DNA from: an uncultured Aquimarina sp.
GTDB lineage: Bacteria; Bacteroidota; Bacteroidia; Flavobacteriales; Flavobacteriaceae
Reading direction: 5' to 3'
Assembly (NCBI GenBank): GCA_947489195.1
Contig: CANLCT010000009.1
Coordinates: forward strand, 27,281 to 91,280
Length of the DNA: 64,000 bases
Both the position numbers and the translations under genes were made by a program. Of the stretch, positions 8,927 to 18,822 are shown in pieces (the first letter of the stretch is position 1; each line of letters starts with the position of its first letter). A model generated the notes under the pieces. It made no database searches. It was not told the origin of the DNA and saw only the letters and a program-made list of their open reading frames with translations.

Positions 8927-11476
8927 CTAATTCATTTCGTAAAACAATATGCTATTCTTTTCGCCAATAGTAATAATTTCTAAGGCGTTGTCTTTATCGG
9001 CATTTTTTATGTCAATTAAACTGTTTCCATAAATAGGGAAGCCATCAATTGGTTTAGCATTACTATCAAATAAATAAACTTTACTGGTTTGTGTATCTGT
9101 AATGCTCACATAAACTTTATTGTTTATGTAAAATATTTTAGGCTTAGAGTATACGCCAAATTCTAAATCTATTTTTTTATTTTTTATACTTAAAGTGTTT
9201 TCAGCAAAGGAAATCCAGGTTTTTAATGTGGCATCAATTTGTGTGTTTTCAATTGAAATGGGGGCTTCTTTTTTGCTTAGGTTGCCCGAAGTAGTGATCT
9301 GAGTTAACTTTTGATCTGCCGTAAGTGTAGCAAATGAGTTGTTATACCAATACCATTCATTAGAGGTTTCGGTAGAACCAGATTTTATTTTAATTCTTCT
9401 TTTTCCAGTTCTGTTTAAAAAGTGTACGCCAGTATTATTTTCGTTAACCACAATGTAATCTTTTGTGCCTACTCTAATGTGTTTTGGAGGGTGTGTTATG
9501 CCTCCTTTTGATTTGTTTTTAAAGCGAAAACCATTTATAGGTTGGCCTTTATTGTCAAACATTTTAATTTTATCATTTAATACCACAGCAATTCGATATT
9601 TTCTTTTTTTATCATAATCAAAAACGGCAACAGGTTGTGTAATAGAGGTATTAAATGTTAGCGGAAATGGAGCTACATTATTACCATTTCGATCAAGTAC
9701 GTGTAATTGATTTGGAGTGGTAAAAATGAGTTGTAAACGCCCATTGCGATACATATCTATTTGTTGGATTTTACCTAATATAGGAGCGCCAATTTCTTTT
9801 TGCCATAAAATTTTCCCAGTGTTATCAATTAAAGTCAGTTCATTATTTTTATCCTGTACCACTACATCCATACCTTTTGTAAGGTGGTTTTTTACAAAAT
9901 GAGGGGCATTGGTTATGTTATTTTCTAGCACTGTGCTAGCGGTTTGAGCTACTTTAATAAAATCGGAACGTTTAGATTCGGATTTTGAAATTACTTGGTG
10001 TATATGTGTAAAACCATTATCGGCAGTACATTGTATGGCGGCAAGTTTATAGTCTGCGTTTTTTGTTTTCTTCCAATTTTCAGCAAAAGGCTCAGCTACA
10101 TTTATAGCTACTTTGTCAATTAAACTTTTAGTGTTTTGAAGATGTAATAAACTACTTTGATTGGCAATTTGGTTAGAAAAATTAGTAAACCAATTTTTAC
10201 TCGGTAGTATGTCTTCATTTTTTGAAGCAGTAATGATATCTTTTAAAGCATTTTTATCTTTAGCAAAAACCACAAAATTGGCAAGTTGAATATAATAATT
10301 AGCTTCGGGGATACTTTGAATCAATGGAGCTAATTTTTCGTTAAAATTAATGGAATCTTCTAATTTTGAAATATTAAAGTCTCTAAAAGTTTCGCTATTT
10401 TGTTCGGTAGGTAGGTATGATGGTACGTCAATTGTTTCATTAATCAACGAAAAAGCCAGTACTTTTGATTTGGTTAAATGAATGATTCCAAATTCATCGG
10501 TTTCTATTAAAAAATCATCGAGAGTGTCATTTTTTAAATCTGATTCTTGATGATTGTATAGTGCAATATTATTAGCTAATAATGAATAATTATCATAGGT
10601 GTATGAGGTGAAGCTTTTAAAATTAGCAGGGGTGATTTTTGCTAATTGATTGGTCTGGGCTTGTGTATTATTAAAAAGATTCATGTAGTCGTAAATAGAA
10701 TCTTTTGCTTTATATATTCCATCAAAAGTAATGGCATTACTGTCAATTTTAATGTCACCAGCTGTCCAGCCACTCCATTTTTTTGTTTCAAAGGTGCTTT
10801 CATCGCTGTTTGGTAATAGCCGCTTAATTATATCAGGATTGTCTTTGTTATTAATTACAATGGAGAAAGAGTTTTTATCGGCTTCTAGTATTTTAAAACT
10901 TTCAGTATAGGGGTTTGTAGTTTTCTTTTTGGGTTTGTTTTGGTATTGTCGTATACTATTTTCTATTAATAATTTATCGTCCGAAGCTATCCAAGTACTA
11001 TCTAGTGTTGTGGTATAAAATGTTTTTTCATTTATAGTGATTTCGTTGTAGCTAGTACTGTTGTAAGAGAAATTGCCAGTAGTGTATTTTTTTATTTTTT
11101 CTGCGCTAAGCAAACTATGCTTTAAAGGGGTTATTAAAGTGTAACCTAAATCTGTTTTTCCAATAGGGGAATAACATAAATAAAAATCATGTTTTTTTGG
11201 AGTTAATAGTTTAAACCCACCAATGTTTTTAAAATAATTAACTAAGGTGTTGGTTTTATTTTTTGCTAATAATGAGCTGTTTGAAAAATGAGATTGTATT
11301 TGTTTTAAATTAGTTCCCTTAATAACAAAACTAGTGTTTGCAGGGATAAAAGGGATGGGCGAATTCGTTTTTGAAACCTTTTTAGTACATCCAAAGGCAA
11401 ATAGGAGCAAAATGGAAAAAAGAAAAGCTTTTAAAAGATCAGATTTGTATTTGAAAGTGCTATTTTTTGCTGACAT
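8927..11476 (-). CDS. Large predicted lipoprotein with C-terminal propeller-like repeats
   Basis: An 849-residue protein of no function I can name. The N-terminus carries a hydrophobic segment ending LLFAFGC (Cys30), an atypical lipobox, so it is probably a lipoprotein. The N-terminal half resembles the Bacteroidota proteins that carry repeated loops of FVIKGTNL / INNKDNPDII type. From about residue 530 there are blade-like repeats such as GKILWQKEIGAPI, LHVLDRNGNNVAPFPL, IKMFDNKGQPINGF and VYLFDSNAKPIDGFPIYG, which look like a PQQ/FG-GAP style beta-propeller. It lies 64 bases downstream of rnhB on the same strand and is probably co-transcribed with it. Confidence 0.7.
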   Translation of the reverse strand: MSAKNSTFKYKSDLLKAFLFSILLLFAFGCTKKVSKTNSPIPFIPANTSFVIKGTNLKQIQSHFSNSSLLAKNKTNTLVNYFKNIGGFKLLTPKKHDFYLCYSPIGKTDLGYTLITPLKHSLLSAEKIKKYTTGNFSYNSTSYNEITINEKTFYTTTLDSTWIASDDKLLIENSIRQYQNKPKKKTTNPYTESFKILEADKNSFSIVINNKDNPDIIKRLLPNSDESTFETKKWSGWTAGDIKIDSNAITFDGIYKAKDSIYDYMNLFNNTQAQTNQLAKITPANFKSFTSYTYDNYSLLANNIALYNHQESDLKNDTLDDFLIETDEFGIIHLTKSKVLAFSLINETIDVPSYLPTEQNSETFRDFNISKLEDSINFNEKLAPLIQSIPEANYYIQLANFVVFAKDKNALKDIITASKNEDILPSKNWFTNFSNQIANQSSLLHLQNTKSLIDKVAINVAEPFAENWKKTKNADYKLAAIQCTADNGFTHIHQVISKSESKRSDFIKVAQTASTVLENNITNAPHFVKNHLTKGMDVVVQDKNNELTLIDNTGKILWQKEIGAPILGKIQQIDMYRNGRLQLIFTTPNQLHVLDRNGNNVAPFPLTFNTSITQPVAVFDYDKKRKYRIAVVLNDKIKMFDNKGQPINGFRFKNKSKGGITHPPKHIRVGTKDYIVVNENNTGVHFLNRTGKRRIKIKSGSTETSNEWYWYNNSFATLTADQKLTQITTSGNLSKKEAPISIENTQIDATLKTWISFAENTLSIKNKKIDLEFGVYSKPKIFYINNKVYVSITDTQTSKVYLFDSNAKPIDGFPIYGNSLIDIKNADKDNALEIITIGEKNSILFYEMN

Positions 11477-11540
11477 ATAGGTATCGCTGTAGCTTTATTA
11501 AAATTAAATGAATTCAATAAGGAATTCTTGACAAAAATAC

Positions 11541-12149
11541 TTAATTGATTTTCAAATCTAAAGTGTATTGTTCAGGTAATAATTTAAATCCTAAACGATG
11601 ATATTTAGTAACGCCGTATTCTCGTATAGCATTTCTATGTGCTTTAGTAGGATAGCCTTTGTTTTTTTTCCATCCATACATCGGAAATTCGGTGTCAATT
11701 TTTTGCATAAACTCATCCCTATAAGTTTTTGCTAACACAGATGCAGCAGCAATATTTACATATTTACCATCACCTCTTATAATACATTCATGCGGAATGT
11801 TTGCAACAGGCGTAAATTTATTACCGTCTACTAAAATAAATTCTGGACTAGGGTGTAGTTGTAAAATGGAGCGCTGCATAGCAGCAATGGATGCATGCAA
11901 AATGTTTAGTTTTTGAATTTCGTCCATAAAAACATGAGTAACTTTGTACGATATGGCTTCTTTTTCAATGATTTTTCGCAATAGATTTCTGTTTTTTTCG
12001 CTCAATTGCTTGGAATCATTTAGTAAAGGATTACTAAAGTTATCAGGTAAAATTACAGCAGCGGCAGTAACAGGGCCAGCTAGGCAGCCTCGACCAGCTT
12101 CGTCGGTGCCACATTCAATTAAATCGGGATGTTTTTTAAGTATAAGCAA
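11541..12149 (-). CDS. rnhB: Ribonuclease HII
   Basis: A 202-residue enzyme of normal length that cleaves the RNA strand of RNA-DNA hybrids and removes misincorporated ribonucleotides. The [12 protein letters not shown] motif gives catalytic Asp16 and Glu17, ILVDGN gives Asp108, and [17 protein letters not shown] gives Asp127, completing the four-carboxylate metal site. It is cytoplasmic. The divergent gene at 12237 starts 87 bases away, so the two share an upstream region. The lipoprotein gene follows on the same strand. Confidence 0.95.
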   Translation of the reverse strand: MLILKKHPDLIECGTDEAGRGCLAGPVTAAAVILPDNFSNPLLNDSKQLSEKNRNLLRKIIEKEAISYKVTHVFMDEIQKLNILHASIAAMQRSILQLHPSPEFILVDGNKFTPVANIPHECIIRGDGKYVNIAAASVLAKTYRDEFMQKIDTEFPMYGWKKNKGYPTKAHRNAIREYGVTKYHRLGFKLLPEQYTLDLKIN

Positions 12150-12188
12150 AATACAAAATTGAAAGGCCTAATATATGTATAAAAAACA

Positions 12189-12196
12189 TATTTTTG
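12189..12196 (+). promoter_or_regulatory. Predicted -7 box of the putative porin gene
   Basis: TATTTTTG fits the Bacteroidota -7 consensus TAnnTTTG and lies 40 bases before the start codon at 12237. No well-spaced TTG (-33) element is present, since the nearest TTG (12159-12161) is 27 bases upstream. Confidence is therefore modest. Confidence 0.4.
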
Positions 12197-12236
12197 TCAC
12201 CATGCTGAACAGGTTTCAGTATCTATAGTTAGTAGT

Positions 12237-14276
12237 ATGAAACAATTCAGTTTAATAATTTTTTTAATAATAGTTTCCTTGTCGGGAAGAGCTCAGGTAA
12301 ACCCAGAAGATACGGGCAATACAGACTCTTTAAATGAAGGTGAAGCAGGAGCTAAACGTAAATTTTCGAAACCAAAAGAAAAAAAGAAAAAGCCTCCGAT
12401 AGAGTTATATCAAATTATTTCTGTAGAAAGAGATACGACATATCTTGATACTACATTGAGCATTCAAAAAGACTATAAGTTTAATTACTTAAGAAAAGAT
12501 GATTTTGAATTGGTCCCTTTTCCGAATGTAGGAAGCCCTTATATACAATTAGCTAAACAATCTAAATATTTTGAGGTTATGCCCCATTTTGGCGCAAGAG
12601 TACGACATTTAGGGTATTTGGAAGCAAAGGATATTAATTATTATCGAGTTCCCACTCCATTAACGGATTTATATTATAAAACAGCAGTGGAACAAGGGCA
12701 ACAACTAGATGCATTTTTAACCGTAAACACATCGCCAAATATTAATTTTTCGGTTGCCTACAAGGGAGTACGTACTTTAGGGGCTTATGTAAGTTCATTA
12801 ACTAGCACACGAGCTTTTAGAAGTACGCTTAGTTATACCATGCCCAATAAACGTTATTCAGCTAATATTCATTTTGCAGATCAAACCTTATTAAATGAAG
12901 AAAATGGAGGGTTTTCGGAAATGGCACTATCACAGTTTTTAGATGCAGATGAAAATTTAGAAAACAGAGCTTCATTCGATCCTTCGTTTATTAACACAGA
13001 AAATGAGTTAGAGGGAAAACGTTTGTATTTAGATCATGAATATCGAATTTTAAAAAAGGATACCTTGCAAACTAATGAATTATCCGTTCGTCATAAGTTA
13101 GAGTATACCACTAAACAATATACATTTTCGCAACAAAATGCTAGTGAAGATTTTTTTGGAGAAGCAGAAAACTCGTCAAATTTTAGAGATAAAACAGAAT
13201 TGGCCTATTTTACAAATCAATTAGGGTTACAATACGCTAATGATAATTTAGGAGCTATAAGTTTTTTTGTAAAGCATAGTACTTATAATTATGGTTATAA
13301 TAATATTATTATTAGAAGCCGAATTGAAAATGAAGATACTACCCCCGTTGTTATAAACGAAGGCATTATTCAAGATCGATTCATTGGAGATATAGTTTCG
13401 TTAGAGGCACATTATAAAAATACCTATAAAGGTTTTTTGTTAGAAGGAGAAGCGCAGTCAACACTTTCGGGCGATTTTGAAAATCAATACTTTTTTGGAC
13501 AAGCTGGATATCAATATAAAGATGATATTAATATTAAATTTGGTTATCGATTAGCTTCAGAAGCTCCGAATTATAACTTTTTACTAAATCAAAGCAATTT
13601 TACAGGCTACAATTGGCAAAATGATTTTGATAATGTGATTACAAATACATTTTCTGCCAATATAAATGCCAAAAAAATAGCTAATATTGAGGGATCGTAT
13701 AGTATAATTAATGATTATACTTATTTTGGTAGAAGAGATGTGCCAAGAACATTTATTAGTGAAGGTTCACTGAATACCGAAAATGTATCGATTTCAACAC
13801 CAATACAAACTAGTACAGTAATCAATTTGTTTAAAGTAAAAGCATTTCGCGAGTTTAAATTTAAAAACTTCCGATTGGCTAATACCTTATTATTTCAGCA
13901 AGCTATTGGAGATAATATAGAACAGATATACAATGTGCCACAATTGGTAACACGTAATACATTATATTATCAAAATCATGTGTTTAAACGAGCTATGTTT
14001 GCACAAATAGGTGTTAATTTTAAGTATTTTACTAGTTATTACACAGATGGTTATGATCCTTTAATTGCGGAGAATTTTGTTCAGAATTCGCAAAAATTTG
14101 GAAATTACCCATTAGTAGATTTATTTTTAAATGCTAAAGTACGCCAGACTCGAATATTTTTTAAACTAGAAAATGCACAGCATTTGCTAAAACAAAATAC
14201 GGAGTTAATAGCTCCGGGGTATCCAAGCCGAGATTTTTTAATTCGTTTTGGGTTGGTTTGGAATTTCTTTTTATAG
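12237..14276 (+). CDS. Putative porin (Bacteroidota Porin_10-like outer-membrane beta-barrel)
   Basis: A 679-residue outer-membrane protein. Residues 1-19 are a signal peptide (FSLIIFLIIVSLSGRAQ). A Lys/Glu-rich linker follows (about 38-55, KRKFSKPKEKKKKPP), and then a long series of amphipathic beta strands. The C-terminus ends in FLIRFGLVWNFFL, a terminal strand with an aromatic last residue region, as expected for a barrel. The YIQLAKQSKYFEVMPHFGARVRHLGY region is typical of the Bacteroidota 'putative porin' family that sits beside rnhB or priA in flavobacteria. Substrate is unknown. It is followed after 26 bases by priA on the same strand. Confidence 0.78.
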   Translation: MKQFSLIIFLIIVSLSGRAQVNPEDTGNTDSLNEGEAGAKRKFSKPKEKKKKPPIELYQIISVERDTTYLDTTLSIQKDYKFNYLRKDDFELVPFPNVGSPYIQLAKQSKYFEVMPHFGARVRHLGYLEAKDINYYRVPTPLTDLYYKTAVEQGQQLDAFLTVNTSPNINFSVAYKGVRTLGAYVSSLTSTRAFRSTLSYTMPNKRYSANIHFADQTLLNEENGGFSEMALSQFLDADENLENRASFDPSFINTENELEGKRLYLDHEYRILKKDTLQTNELSVRHKLEYTTKQYTFSQQNASEDFFGEAENSSNFRDKTELAYFTNQLGLQYANDNLGAISFFVKHSTYNYGYNNIIIRSRIENEDTTPVVINEGIIQDRFIGDIVSLEAHYKNTYKGFLLEGEAQSTLSGDFENQYFFGQAGYQYKDDINIKFGYRLASEAPNYNFLLNQSNFTGYNWQNDFDNVITNTFSANINAKKIANIEGSYSIINDYTYFGRRDVPRTFISEGSLNTENVSISTPIQTSTVINLFKVKAFREFKFKNFRLANTLLFQQAIGDNIEQIYNVPQLVTRNTLYYQNHVFKRAMFAQIGVNFKYFTSYYTDGYDPLIAENFVQNSQKFGNYPLVDLFLNAKVRQTRIFFKLENAQHLLKQNTELIAPGYPSRDFLIRFGLVWNFFL

Positions 14277-14302
14277 CCAATTCAGTATCTTGAGGAATAA
14301 TT

Positions 14303-16750
14303 ATGACTTATTTTATTGATGTTTTATTACCTATTCCCATAAAGCAAACATTTACTTATCGGGTAAATGAAGCTGAAGCTAAATTTTTACAAGTGGGTAT
14401 GCGTGTTTCGGTTCCTTTCGGAAAACGTAAGCTTTACGCTGCAATAGTTGTCGATATTCATAATGAAGACCCTGAAATATACGAAGCCAAAGAAATTGAT
14501 TGCATTTTAGATGAACAGCCATTGGTTTTAAAAAGTCAGTTAGCATTATGGGCTTGGATGTCATCGTATTATATGTGTACCCTTGGCGATTTATTAAAAG
14601 CAGCACTTCCTTCGGCATTGTTATTAGAAGGAGAAACAGTTCTGGTAAAAAATAAAGAAGTTGAGGTTGATGTAAGTACTTTAAAAGATGATGAATTTTT
14701 AGTGTACGAAGCTTTACAGTTTTCAAGTAGTCTTAAAATTCAAGATTTAGTTAAAATTTTAGGGAAGAAAACTGTTCTACCTGTAGCTTATGCCTTGCTT
14801 GAAAAAAAAGTGATAACCATAGAAGAATATGTGGTTGAAAAATATACACCAAAGCTTCAAAAATGGGTAAAATTACACCCAAGTATAACATCAGATAAAT
14901 TACCGTCAATTTTAGAGGATTTATCTAATGCTCCCAAACAACGAGAGGTAATTTTACATTACTTTACGCTAAGTGGTAAAAAGGAAAAAATAAGTTCTAA
15001 AGAGGTGCTGGACTTAGCTAAAGCAACAAATGCCAGTTTAACTAGTTTAGTAAAAAAAGAAATTCTTGTAGTTTTTGAAGAGCAAATAGATCGAGTAAAT
15101 TATTCGAATCAACAAACAAATAGCCATAATGAGCTCAATGAACACCAAAAAATAGCTTTTGAATCACTGAAAATAGCATTTGAAGAAAAAAATGTGTGTT
15201 TGCTTCATGGGGTAACCTCTTCAGGTAAAACAGAGGTTTATAGTAAATTTATAAAAGCATCATTGGACAAAAATAAGCAAGTACTTTTTTTGTTACCCGA
15301 AATAGCTTTAACAACACAGTTAATTGAACGCCTAAAATTGACTTTTGGGAATTACTTGGTGGTGTATCATTCGCGTTTTTCTGCCAATGAACGTGTCGAG
15401 GCTTGGCATAGGGTGTTAACTTCCAAAGAGAAACCACTTTTGGTAGTTGGTGTGCGATCTGCTCTTTTTTTACCTTTTCAAGCATTGGATTTTATTGTTG
15501 TTGATGAAGAGCACGAACAGACGTATAAGCAATTTGACCCCGCCCCACGTTACCATGCCCGTGATGCGGCAATAGTATTAGCACATAGTTTTAAAGCTAA
15601 AGTATTATTAGGGTCTGCCACTCCAAGTGTAGAAACTTTTGCAAACACACAAAGCGGAAAATATGGTTTAGTTACATTACATAAAAGGCATAAAAATATT
15701 TTAATGCCAGATATAGAGCTTGTTGATTTGCAGAAAAAATACAGTAAGCGTTTAATGAAAGGGCATTTTAGCGATCGTTTATTAGAAGAAATTCAGGGAT
15801 CATTAGATGCCAAAGAACAGGTGATTTTATTTCAAAACAGACGTGGATTTTCGTCAATACAAAGTTGTAATACATGTGGTTATGTACCTCAATGTACACA
15901 ATGCGATGTGAGTTTGACTTATCATAAACATACTAAAAAATTAAGGTGTCATTACTGTAGCTATCAAATAGCAGAGCAACTATCATGCAGAGCATGTGGA
16001 GGTACGCATTTAACTACGAAAGGGCTAGGTACCGAGCAGGTAGAAGAGGAGTTAAAGGGCTTATTTCCTAAGCACGTAGTTGCACGTATGGATCAAGATA
16101 CTACCAGAGGAAAATATGGACATCAAAAATTAATTACAAAGTTTGAAAATCAGGAAATTGATATTTTAGTAGGGACTCAAATGTTAGCAAAAGGTTTAGA
16201 TTTTAAACATGTTAATTTAGTAGGAGTAATGAATGCAGACGGTCTACTTAATTTTCCTGATTACAGAGCACATGAGCGTACTTACCAATTATTAAGTCAG
16301 GTAGCTGGGAGATCGGGACGATCGGAAAAGAGAGGAAAAGTGATTATTCAGTCCTTTAATCCATTACATCAAATTTTACAGCAAGTATCAATTAATGATT
16401 ATTTGAGTATGTGGAAAGATCAAATGAATGAACGTAAGCAATATCAATATCCGCCATTTTGTAAATTAATTAAATTTACATTGAGGCATCGCGATTTTAA
16501 TAAAACTAACGAAGCAGCTGACTGGTTGGCTAAAGCCCTACGGAATTCTTTTAAAGCAAACGTATACGGACCCGAATATCCTGCTATAGCACGTATTCGT
16601 AATCAATATAATAAGAATATATTACTAAAAATACCACCTGGGCAAAGTGTAGCTAAAACTAAAACCTATCTTTTAAAGTTGTTAAAATCATTCGAAAGTA
16701 TTAAAAATTACAGTGGTGTTAGAGTCATTGTAAATGTAGATACAGCTTAG
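14303..16750 (+). CDS. priA: Primosomal replication restart helicase PriA
   Basis: An 815-residue superfamily 2 DNA helicase that reloads the replisome at stalled forks. The N-terminal 3' DNA-binding domain is visible (YFIDVLLPIPIKQTFTYRV). Walker A is HGVTSSGKTEVY at about residue 300, the DEEH box is at about residue 400, and GSATPSVET is helicase motif III. The paired CxxC zinc-binding cysteines, beginning CNTCGYVPQCTQC, span about 521-570. GTQMLAKGLDF and QVAGRSGRSEKRG are the late helicase motifs. Length and all motifs are normal. It probably shares a transcript with the porin gene upstream. Confidence 0.97.
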   Translation: MTYFIDVLLPIPIKQTFTYRVNEAEAKFLQVGMRVSVPFGKRKLYAAIVVDIHNEDPEIYEAKEIDCILDEQPLVLKSQLALWAWMSSYYMCTLGDLLKAALPSALLLEGETVLVKNKEVEVDVSTLKDDEFLVYEALQFSSSLKIQDLVKILGKKTVLPVAYALLEKKVITIEEYVVEKYTPKLQKWVKLHPSITSDKLPSILEDLSNAPKQREVILHYFTLSGKKEKISSKEVLDLAKATNASLTSLVKKEILVVFEEQIDRVNYSNQQTNSHNELNEHQKIAFESLKIAFEEKNVCLLHGVTSSGKTEVYSKFIKASLDKNKQVLFLLPEIALTTQLIERLKLTFGNYLVVYHSRFSANERVEAWHRVLTSKEKPLLVVGVRSALFLPFQALDFIVVDEEHEQTYKQFDPAPRYHARDAAIVLAHSFKAKVLLGSATPSVETFANTQSGKYGLVTLHKRHKNILMPDIELVDLQKKYSKRLMKGHFSDRLLEEIQGSLDAKEQVILFQNRRGFSSIQSCNTCGYVPQCTQCDVSLTYHKHTKKLRCHYCSYQIAEQLSCRACGGTHLTTKGLGTEQVEEELKGLFPKHVVARMDQDTTRGKYGHQKLITKFENQEIDILVGTQMLAKGLDFKHVNLVGVMNADGLLNFPDYRAHERTYQLLSQVAGRSGRSEKRGKVIIQSFNPLHQILQQVSINDYLSMWKDQMNERKQYQYPPFCKLIKFTLRHRDFNKTNEAADWLAKALRNSFKANVYGPEYPAIARIRNQYNKNILLKIPPGQSVAKTKTYLLKLLKSFESIKNYSGVRVIVNVDTA

Positions 16751-16942
16751 AATAACTAAATTTTAGCTTATTTAATAAATATTTGATTAAAAAAAGCTCT
16801 TGTTTTTAATTTATAGTCAAAAATATGTGATTTATATTATTGATAAACAACTGTTTAAAATTTTGTTTATCATTTTTAACAAAAACTTAAACAAAATAAG
16901 AATATAATTTTTCATTTTAGCAGAAACTTAAAATGATTAATT

Positions 16943-17479
16943 ATGAAAACGATTTCGAATTTTTTAAAAATTGCGTTGTTAGGGCTTATGGCAATCACTG
17001 TTTTATCTTGTAGTGATGATGATGATAATGGTTCTAGTCCAACTCAAAAAATAAGTATTGCAGCTGTAGTTGAGGCAAGCTCAGAATTTAGTTTATTAGA
17101 AATGGCATTGAAAGATACTGGATTGTTTAGCACATTTGAAGGAGAAGGAACATTTACAGTATTTGCTCCAACTGATACTGCTTTTGAAGCTGCTTTAGCT
17201 GAATTGAACGTAGCTTATACGGATTTGACAGTTGAGAATTTAACTAGAATTTTGCAAATGCATGTGTTGCCAAATGAAGTAGCATCTACAGTTTTAACAG
17301 ATGGTCTATCACCAACAACATTACTAGGTGAAAATATTACTATTAATTTAGATCCTGTTCGAATTACCGATCCTCGTAGCAGAGTTTCTAATGTAGGATT
17401 AACAGATTTAGAAGCGAGTAATGGAATCATTCATGTAATTGACAATGTTATTTTGCCAGAATTATTAGAAGCTCCATAA
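16943..17479 (+). CDS. Fasciclin (FAS1) domain surface lipoprotein
   Basis: A 178-residue lipoprotein. The signal sequence ends in LSC with the lipidated Cys at residue 23, followed directly by SDDDDNG. An acidic SDDDD run right after the Cys is the lipoprotein export signal reported for Flavobacterium, so the protein is probably displayed on the outer surface. Residues about 35-175 are one FAS1 domain: the H1 motif FTVFAPTDTAFEAAL and the H2-like end LEASNGIIHVIDNVILPE are both present. FAS1 domains mediate adhesion. The coding sequence looks complete, but in-frame debris of another FAS1 domain follows the stop. Confidence 0.9.
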   Translation: MKTISNFLKIALLGLMAITVLSCSDDDDNGSSPTQKISIAAVVEASSEFSLLEMALKDTGLFSTFEGEGTFTVFAPTDTAFEAALAELNVAYTDLTVENLTRILQMHVLPNEVASTVLTDGLSPTTLLGENITINLDPVRITDPRSRVSNVGLTDLEASNGIIHVIDNVILPELLEAP

Positions 17480-17488
17480 AGCATATAG

Positions 17489-17563
17489 GTTATCACTTCA
17501 GTAGATGTTCCTGCATTTAATGGAGTAAATTATATTGTTTATGAAGTAATTTTACCACAATAG
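17489..17563 (+). pseudogene. Remnant of a second fasciclin domain, in frame behind the stop of the FAS1 lipoprotein gene
   Basis: After the TAA stop (17477-17479) and a second in-frame stop TAG (17486-17488), the same reading frame continues for 24 codons to another stop at 17561. The peptide includes DVPAFNGVNYIVYEVILP, which aligns with the end of the intact domain (DLEASNGIIHVIDNVILP) at the D(L/V)xAxNGxxxxxxxVILP positions. It looks like the C-terminal end of a second, tandem FAS1 domain whose remainder has been deleted. It cannot be translated on its own and lacks a start codon. Confidence 0.6.
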
Positions 17564-17584
17564 TAAATTTAATTATTGAATGTT

Positions 17585-17633
17585 AATTAATAAGCCAGCG
17601 CTAACAAAAGTAGCGTTGGCTTATTAATTTTTT
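17585..17633. terminator. Bidirectional terminator between the FAS1 gene and the DUF547 gene
   Basis: A 19-bp stem, AATTAATAAGCCAGCGCTA (17585-17603) against 17611-17629, pairs throughout with one G-T wobble around a 7-base loop. T runs follow on both strands (TTTTTT on plus, AATTAA side on minus). It sits between two convergent genes and can serve both. Confidence 0.8.
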
Positions 17634-17663
17634 ACATTGTAATAAATAAGATGTGTGTGTTGT

Positions 17664-18437
17664 TTATAAAGCATTCAATCTCCAGTCATACTGGATAAAA
17701 CCACGGCTTTTTTGATTTCGTATTTTAATGTTACTATATTTATTAACAAAGCCAATTATAGTTTGACCATCTTTTTTAAAGTCACCTCCAAACCACGAAA
17801 ATAATTTAGATAATTTGTAAGAATAATTAGTGATTTCGTTATTATTTTGGTCATTTATGTATTCAGCAGTTTGCCTATTTAATAAGCGATCTAGATTTTT
17901 ACCTTTATAAGGTATTTGAATAACCCTTGGGCAAGAGTACGATGCACAATTAATGGCAAAATGAATTCTAGGATCACCAAATTTTCGTAAAATTTTGTGT
18001 TCAACATGACCTAAGCTCATTAGTTCCCCATCTATGCTAAAAAAATCGGTTTTCCATGGTGCATTAATATCTTTTATACTGCTAAGAGGGTAATTTTTAA
18101 TTATTAGCTTAAAAGTATAAGCGTTGTAAACATTAATCCAATAGGCAATCTTGTCATTCGTTGTCCAGTCATTAGTAATCTTTGTTTTAGAAAGAATAGC
18201 TAAAAATTCATCTAGTTTAGATGCTTGTTGCTTTAAATTTTTATAGTCCACAAGTCCATTAGGTTTTGCGTACATGCTCAATAAAGAACTCCATATAGAA
18301 TAATCAACTTTTTCTTCATATTGTTTTGCAGTCGTTCTGTAATTCGTTGGTTTTATTTTATTAATTGATGGTTGAGCGAACAGTATGATGCTCATAAAAA
18401 ATAAAATAAAAAAAGTAGTAGTTTTTTTCATATTCAA
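17664..18437 (-). CDS. DUF547 domain secreted protein
   Basis: A 257-residue protein. A signal peptide is present (TTTFFILFFMSIILFAQ). The start at 18437 reads MNMKK, and the third codon (18431) is an equally good start. The DUF547 hallmarks are visible: YWINVYNAYTFKLIIKNYP, LGHVEHKILRKFGDPRIHFAINCAS with its conserved His and Cys, and SYSCPRV. DUF547 is a papain-like fold domain, widespread in secreted proteins, and its role in bacteria is not established. It is monocistronic and convergent with the FAS1 gene. Confidence 0.85.
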   Translation of the reverse strand: MNMKKTTTFFILFFMSIILFAQPSINKIKPTNYRTTAKQYEEKVDYSIWSSLLSMYAKPNGLVDYKNLKQQASKLDEFLAILSKTKITNDWTTNDKIAYWINVYNAYTFKLIIKNYPLSSIKDINAPWKTDFFSIDGELMSLGHVEHKILRKFGDPRIHFAINCASYSCPRVIQIPYKGKNLDRLLNRQTAEYINDQNNNEITNYSYKLSKLFSWFGGDFKKDGQTIIGFVNKYSNIKIRNQKSRGFIQYDWRLNAL

Positions 18438-18822
18438 AGAGTAATTAGATGTGGTTTGTTTTGTAGTTAAATATGTAAATTTTAAAATTTAAAAGTTTGT
18501 TTCTTTTTATTAAATTTCACTTGAAACGGATAAGGTGTTCTATTTTTTGGTTAAAATACAAATTTAATCTCTTTATTGGATTAAAGATCATAAAATATGA
18601 GTATTAAAAACCCCCTTTTTTCAGTGAAAAATTAAAAATTTATTTTTTATTTAAATATTTACAAATCAATGGAATAGTGTTTTTTGCGGCTATTTGTATA
18701 TTTTTTTCTTATTGTTAGGCGGCAGGATTTTTAAATAAAACTAAAAATTGGGAGTTAAAAACTATGGTTTATAGCGGGTTTATATGAATTATTAGGTGCT
18801 TGTATATAGTGTAGGAAAAGTA
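18438..18822. other. Intergenic region of 385 bases
   Basis: It lies between two minus-strand genes. On the minus strand, TAAATTTG (18559-18566) matches the Bacteroidota -7 box and could start the DUF547 transcript with a leader of about 115 bases, but no TTG element is correctly spaced. No coding sequence, hairpin or repeat stands out. Confidence 0.35.
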
